A DNA stretch of 16,965 nucleotides, from the NCBI GenBank assembly GCA_964475955.1, contig CAYYZY010000171.1, forward strand, positions 1-16,965, given 5' to 3'. Below are positions 14,046 through 16,965 of this stretch, piece after piece. This stretch comes from DATKZH01 sp964475955 (lineage in GTDB: Bacteria; Planctomycetota; Planctomycetia; Pirellulales; Thermoguttaceae). Numbering within the stretch: the stretch's first letter is position 1; every line of letters starts with the position of its first letter. Under the pieces are notes generated by a model. The model was not told the DNA's origin. It saw only the letters and a program-made list of their open reading frames with translations, and did no database searches. Position numbers and translations under genes: made by a program.

Positions 14046-16016
14046 TCACCGGAAATACGGCACCGCCGGCTCCTTGTTGACCTTTTCGCGGAGCATCTGG
14101 AGTTGCGGGTCGCTGAGGTGGCTGAACGCGAAAAGGCAATAGCCGTGGATGCCCATCCGGCGCACGAGCTCGATCTGCTCGCGCACCAGTTCCGGCGGGC
14201 GGGAGGAGACGTCGCCCCCGGACCGCTGGTAGAGCGACAGCCCGGTGACGAGCTTGTCGTCGTCGTCCAGGGCCGCCAGGAACGCGCGCTCGTTGGAGCG
14301 GACCTGAAGCGTTTGCATTTGGTAGTCCATGGGGAGGACGAGGTCGATCCAGCCCCGGCGCGCCCAGCCGGCCGGGTCCTGCCCCTGGAGCGCCCCGCCG
14401 TGCATGTTGGAGAAGACGGCCGCCGACGTCTTCGCTTGGGGCCGCACCCGGCGCACGCCCTCGGCCGTGCGCCGCACGACGTCGCCGATCGCCCCGCGGT
14501 GCCGGGCGATCCAGTCCTCCTCGCTCGCTTCCGCAAGCGGCCGGCCGAACTGCTCCGCGAACTCCGACCGGCACTTCTCGCAGTAGCACTGGCCCATCGT
14601 GCGGATGTAGTCGAGGTGGATGCCGTCGACCTCGTAATCCCGGGCGACGCCGACCATCAGCTCAACGACGAAGTCGCGGTACTCGGGCCGGTGCACGTCG
14701 GCCCCCAGCGAGATCGGCTCGCCCGACTCGTCGATCATGGTCACCTCCGCCCCCCGCGTTTTGCGGAACCACTCGCGGAACGACCGGTCGCGGTAGGTGA
14801 CACAGAACCAGGGATGCACCTCGAGCCCCGCCGCGCGGGCCTTCGGAACGAGCGCCCCCAGGGGATCGAGCCCCTCTTCGACCCGCGACGCGAGCGGCAT
14901 CAGGTCGCTCTTCGCGTAGAGGGCGTTGCGTACGAAGACGTCGACGACGAGCACGTTCAGCCGGGCGCGGGCGGCGCGGCGGACCAGCTCATCGATGCCC
15001 TGCCGCGTGGCGACGTCGCTGGTCGAGACCCACAGGGCGCGCGTCTCGCGGATCGTCCCCTCGGCGTTGCGGGGAAGCTCGTAGCCCTGCTCGGCGGCCT
15101 GAAACTCTCGCGCACTGACGCGCCCCTCGCCCCGGGCAAACGTGGCGGCGACGCGGCGAGGCTCGAGCCCCCGGGGCGTTTGCGCGCATACGGTCCCCTC
15201 GACCGCGATCTGCTCGGGCACTTGGTCGGGCAGCGTCCCACGCATCCAGCCGGTGGGCTCGTTGAGCGGGCCCCATTCGGTGGAAAGCTCGGTCTTCCAA
15301 GGGCCCGCCGTCGCGGCCAGGGGAAGGTTGACCACGGGGAACGTGTCGCTCCGGGCGTCCTCGACGGTCACCTTCACCCGAAGCGGACCGCCGGGCTGCC
15401 ACGTCGACTCGATCGCGCCCGCGGCGAGCGAGTACTCGGAGAGATCGGCCAGCGTGAAGGTCAGCTTGCGCCCGACGGCCGCCTGGTCGAAGAACGACGG
15501 CGGGTCGGTCACGTCGATCCACTCGCGATTCGGCCGATCGACGAGGAAATAGTAATGCCCGCGAATTGCCGCCAGGCCGCGTTTGGGCCGGGGGCCGTAG
15601 CGGGGTCCGAACCACGCCCGGGTGGCCGTGGCGGTGTGTTCGCCGGGCTGGGAGAGATCGATCTTCTCGTCGGCGTACATGGCGGCCATGGTTTCCGAGG
15701 CGAAGCTGTACAGCCGCCAGTACTCGGTGCCCATGCGCGAGGTGAGCAGGATCGGCGCCGGTTCGAGCACGTCGTAGCGGATCTCAAGCGGCAGGGCGAT
15801 TTGGGGGTCCGCGTCGTCTCCGGCCGGCACGTGGACGAGCTGCGCGGCCAGGCGGGCGTCGAGAAAGCGGACGACCCCGCCGCCGTCGTAGGCCGGCCGC
15901 CCCTCCGCCCCGTGCCCTTCGACCTTCATCACGATCGGGTCCTGCGCCCGGGCTCCGATGGTCATGCTTCCCACGAGGATTGCGACGAGAACGACGAGTG
16001 AAGCTGCCTTCCGCAT
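14046..16016 (-). CDS. Secreted GHL10 (DUF187-type) glycosidase-like protein
   Basis: 656 residues. The ATG at 16016 has a strong AAGGAGG eight bases upstream and is followed by a signal peptide (MRKAASLVVLVAILVGSMTI, cut likely after GARA at ~24). Residues ~25-320 are an N-terminal region with no domain I recognise, probably beta-rich. From ~325 to 640 lies a TIM barrel of the glycosyl-hydrolase-like 10 family: TRALWVSTSDV at the start, LNVLVVDVFVRNALYAKSD, AAGLEVHPWF, VDGIHLDYIRTMG with Asp469, a CYCEKC pair of cysteines, then WIDLVLPMDYQMQ. The family is presumed to cleave polysaccharide or peptidoglycan; activity is rarely proven. HLDYIR is the key family motif and is intact. The frame is open upstream to 16265, but that part is intergenic repeat sequence. 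Single gene. Confidence 0.88.
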   Translation of the reverse strand: MRKAASLVVLVAILVGSMTIGARAQDPIVMKVEGHGAEGRPAYDGGGVVRFLDARLAAQLVHVPAGDDADPQIALPLEIRYDVLEPAPILLTSRMGTEYWRLYSFASETMAAMYADEKIDLSQPGEHTATATRAWFGPRYGPRPKRGLAAIRGHYYFLVDRPNREWIDVTDPPSFFDQAAVGRKLTFTLADLSEYSLAAGAIESTWQPGGPLRVKVTVEDARSDTFPVVNLPLAATAGPWKTELSTEWGPLNEPTGWMRGTLPDQVPEQIAVEGTVCAQTPRGLEPRRVAATFARGEGRVSAREFQAAEQGYELPRNAEGTIRETRALWVSTSDVATRQGIDELVRRAARARLNVLVVDVFVRNALYAKSDLMPLASRVEEGLDPLGALVPKARAAGLEVHPWFCVTYRDRSFREWFRKTRGAEVTMIDESGEPISLGADVHRPEYRDFVVELMVGVARDYEVDGIHLDYIRTMGQCYCEKCRSEFAEQFGRPLAEASEEDWIARHRGAIGDVVRRTAEGVRRVRPQAKTSAAVFSNMHGGALQGQDPAGWARRGWIDLVLPMDYQMQTLQVRSNERAFLAALDDDDKLVTGLSLYQRSGGDVSSRPPELVREQIELVRRMGIHGYCLFAFSHLSDPQLQMLREKVNKEPAVPYFR

Positions 16017-16389
16017 GGTGTTCGCCTCCTTCCTTCGCGATGCTGCGAAACGACGCCCAACGTGGGGCACGTTTCCAACGTGCCGAGAGCGCCCGATGCT
16101 TGGGGCTGCAAAGACTCCACGGTGGCGCGCACGTACGGCTATACGACTACCACACGGCCAACCCCGGTTCAACAGAGCGCGCAGCAGGGCGCAGGCCTCA
16201 AGCGGGAGGCATACCCGGGGATGGAGAAAGGGGCGCGACGCGGACGGGTCTGCCGCGTCCCACACGCAGCGCCGGGGCGTCGTGGCGGCGGGCCCACGCC
16301 TTCGCCCGACGGCCTTGCCGGCTACGGACCGGGGACGAGGCTCCCCCGGCCCACGCGGTTCCGTCTGACGCAGAGAGACGGGCGCGCGC
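16017..16389. other. 373-nt gap between the GHL10 gene and infA
   Basis: No gene seen; the open frames here are Arg/Pro-rich. It holds the REP-like hairpin at 16062-16084 close to the GHL10 start and hairpins at the infA end. TATAGC near 16140 on the minus strand is a possible -10 for the GHL10 gene, but without a matching -35. No tRNA-like fold was found on reading both strands. Confidence 0.5.
16062..16084 (+). repeat. REP-like hairpin (GTGG plus stem) upstream of the GHL10 gene
   Basis: GTGG (16062-16065) is followed at once by GGCACGTT-TCC-AACGTGCC (16066-16084), a perfect 8-bp stem with a 3-nt loop. It lies ~46 nt upstream of the GHL10 ATG, in its 5' leader region or promoter. It has the same tetranucleotide-hairpin layout as the repeats at 9582-9604 and 12777-12888 but a different stem sequence. 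Confidence 0.55.
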
Positions 16390-16406
16390 CTACCGCTCGC
16401 GGTAGG
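16361..16406 (-). terminator. Terminator-like hairpins at the end of infA
   Basis: On the minus strand CCTACCGC-GA-GCGGTAGG (plus 16406-16389) is a perfect 8-bp stem that includes the infA stop codon. It is followed by palindromic GGCGCGCGCC (16381-16390) and a second hairpin CCGTCT-N9-AGACGG (16381-16361). No T-run follows. Confidence 0.45.
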
Positions 16407-16608
16407 TGATGCGGCCTTTGGTCAGATCGTAGGGGGAGAGCTCGACGCGGACCTTGTCGCCCGGCACGATGCGGATGAAGTGCTTGCGCATGCGCCCGGC
16501 CACGTGCGCGATGATCGAATGCCCGCTTTCCAGCTTGACTCGGAAGCGGGTGTTGGCCAGCGCCTCGGTCACCACGCCTTCAACTTCTAACGCTTTCTCT
16601 TTTGGCAT
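16390..16608 (-). CDS. infA: Translation initiation factor IF-1
   Basis: 72 residues, the standard length. It is a single S1/OB-fold domain that binds the A site of the 30S subunit with IF-2 and IF-3 at initiation. Family sequence is clear: IEGVVTEAL-like start (VEGVVTEALANTRFRVKLE), HVAGRMRKHFIRIVPGDKV, and the C-terminus VELSPYDLTKGRITYRER. The ATG at 16608 has AAGGAG with a 6-nt spacing; the longer open frame upstream is not conserved. It stands alone here, not in a ribosomal protein cluster. Confidence 0.97.
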   Translation of the reverse strand: MPKEKALEVEGVVTEALANTRFRVKLESGHSIIAHVAGRMRKHFIRIVPGDKVRVELSPYDLTKGRITYRER

Positions 16609-16910
16609 CAACGACTCCTTATTACGAGGCAGCCGGCACGGCTCGACCTGGCGGCGGCCTTGCCGATCGAAGGGGGAAAGGGGGAGCCTTCCCGTCCCAA
16701 AAGGGCCGGCTTGCCCGCCCGGCCACACCGGGCTCGGCCACGACTCCCCTCGCGCGAGCCTGATCCACTATGTTACCAGCTTCCGCAACCGGCGTCCAAC
16801 CCGCGCCGAAAAAGGGGTCAGGAGCGTATACTGGACAACCTGCGGTGGCTTGGTAAAATGCCGCCATGCCCCGGACAAAACGTGTCACCCCCGGCGGAGT
16901 GGTCTTCATT
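16609..16910. other. 302-nt gap upstream of infA
   Basis: No gene. A weak promoter for infA can be drawn on the minus strand: TTGGAC (plus 16794-16799), an 18-nt spacer, TAACAT (plus 16770-16775), each only a partial match to consensus. The start would be ~155 nt before the infA ATG. No terminator is obvious for the regulator gene ending at 16911. Confidence 0.4.
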
Positions 16911-16965
16911 CTAGGGCACGCTGTCGGCCGTGAGGCCGTACTTGCGCATCAGGGCGTGGAAGTTG
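16911..16965 (-). CDS. C-terminus of a probable Fis-type (NtrC-like) regulator, partial
   Basis: The last 17 codons and stop are visible: NFHALMRKYGLTADSVP. This matches the ending of the Fis-type DNA-binding helix-turn-helix of sigma-54 activators (typically NKxxLxRKxKKYGL). Such proteins couple ATP hydrolysis to open-complex formation at sigma-54 promoters. The rest lies outside the window, so the receiver and AAA+ domains cannot be confirmed. Confidence 0.55.
   Translation of the reverse strand, partial: NFHALMRKYGLTADSVP

Noticed and set aside
13881..16001. 706-codon plus-strand frame opposite the GHL10 gene
   Set aside because: Antisense shadow in GC-rich DNA; the minus strand has a strong ribosome site, signal peptide and known domain.

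Overview
The window is a GC-rich bacterial chromosome segment that most resembles a planctomycete, probably Pirellulales. The reasons are two CRTAC1-type FG-GAP/ASPIC proteins in tandem, an ECF sigma factor whose partner carries a DUF1559-like segment, a GHL10-type secreted glycosidase-like protein, and loosely packed single genes among ordinary housekeeping genes. This taxonomic reading is inference from gene content. I found no rRNA, tRNA, CRISPR array, transposase or phage gene.

Layout. Positions 1-3148 (minus) hold two tandem FG-GAP/ASPIC genes joined by an 11-nt overlap; the second runs off the left edge. Positions 3149-4159 are non-coding as far as I can tell, with a consensus -10 box firing leftwards and a -35/-10 pair firing rightwards into leuC. 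leuC (4160-5575) and leuD (5689-6282) form the isopropylmalate isomerase operon, with an odd repeat-filled spacer. A TIM-barrel sugar isomerase/epimerase follows (6574-7398). A 457-nt spacer with a sigma-54-like motif precedes an ECF sigma factor (7856-8518), which overlaps by 8 nt a membrane protein (8511-9554) that joins an anti-sigma-like cytoplasmic part to a DUF1559/pseudopilin-like part. A GT-C membrane glycosyltransferase-like protein (9745-11199) and a protein of unknown function (11587-12399) follow. Positions 12418-12710 (minus) are the 3' end of a broken gene. Then come a REPIN-like repeat (12777-12888), an isoprenylcysteine/phospholipid methyltransferase-family protein (12993-13721), a repeat-rich gap, the GHL10 protein (14046-16016, minus), infA (16390-16608, minus), and the last codons of a probable Fis-type (NtrC-like) regulator (16911-16965, minus).

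How the genes work together. LeuC and LeuD are the two subunits of one leucine-pathway enzyme. The sigma factor and the overlapping membrane protein look like a signalling pair. The two FG-GAP proteins look like cell-surface or periplasmic paralogues with different membrane anchors. The other genes look independently transcribed.

The least ordinary material is non-coding. Three intergenic sites carry a GTRG tetranucleotide directly 5' of a short perfect hairpin, which is the architecture of bacterial REP sequences. One of them is an inverted pair (REPIN) whose two stems differ by compensatory changes. The second point of interest is the anti-sigma/DUF1559 fusion.
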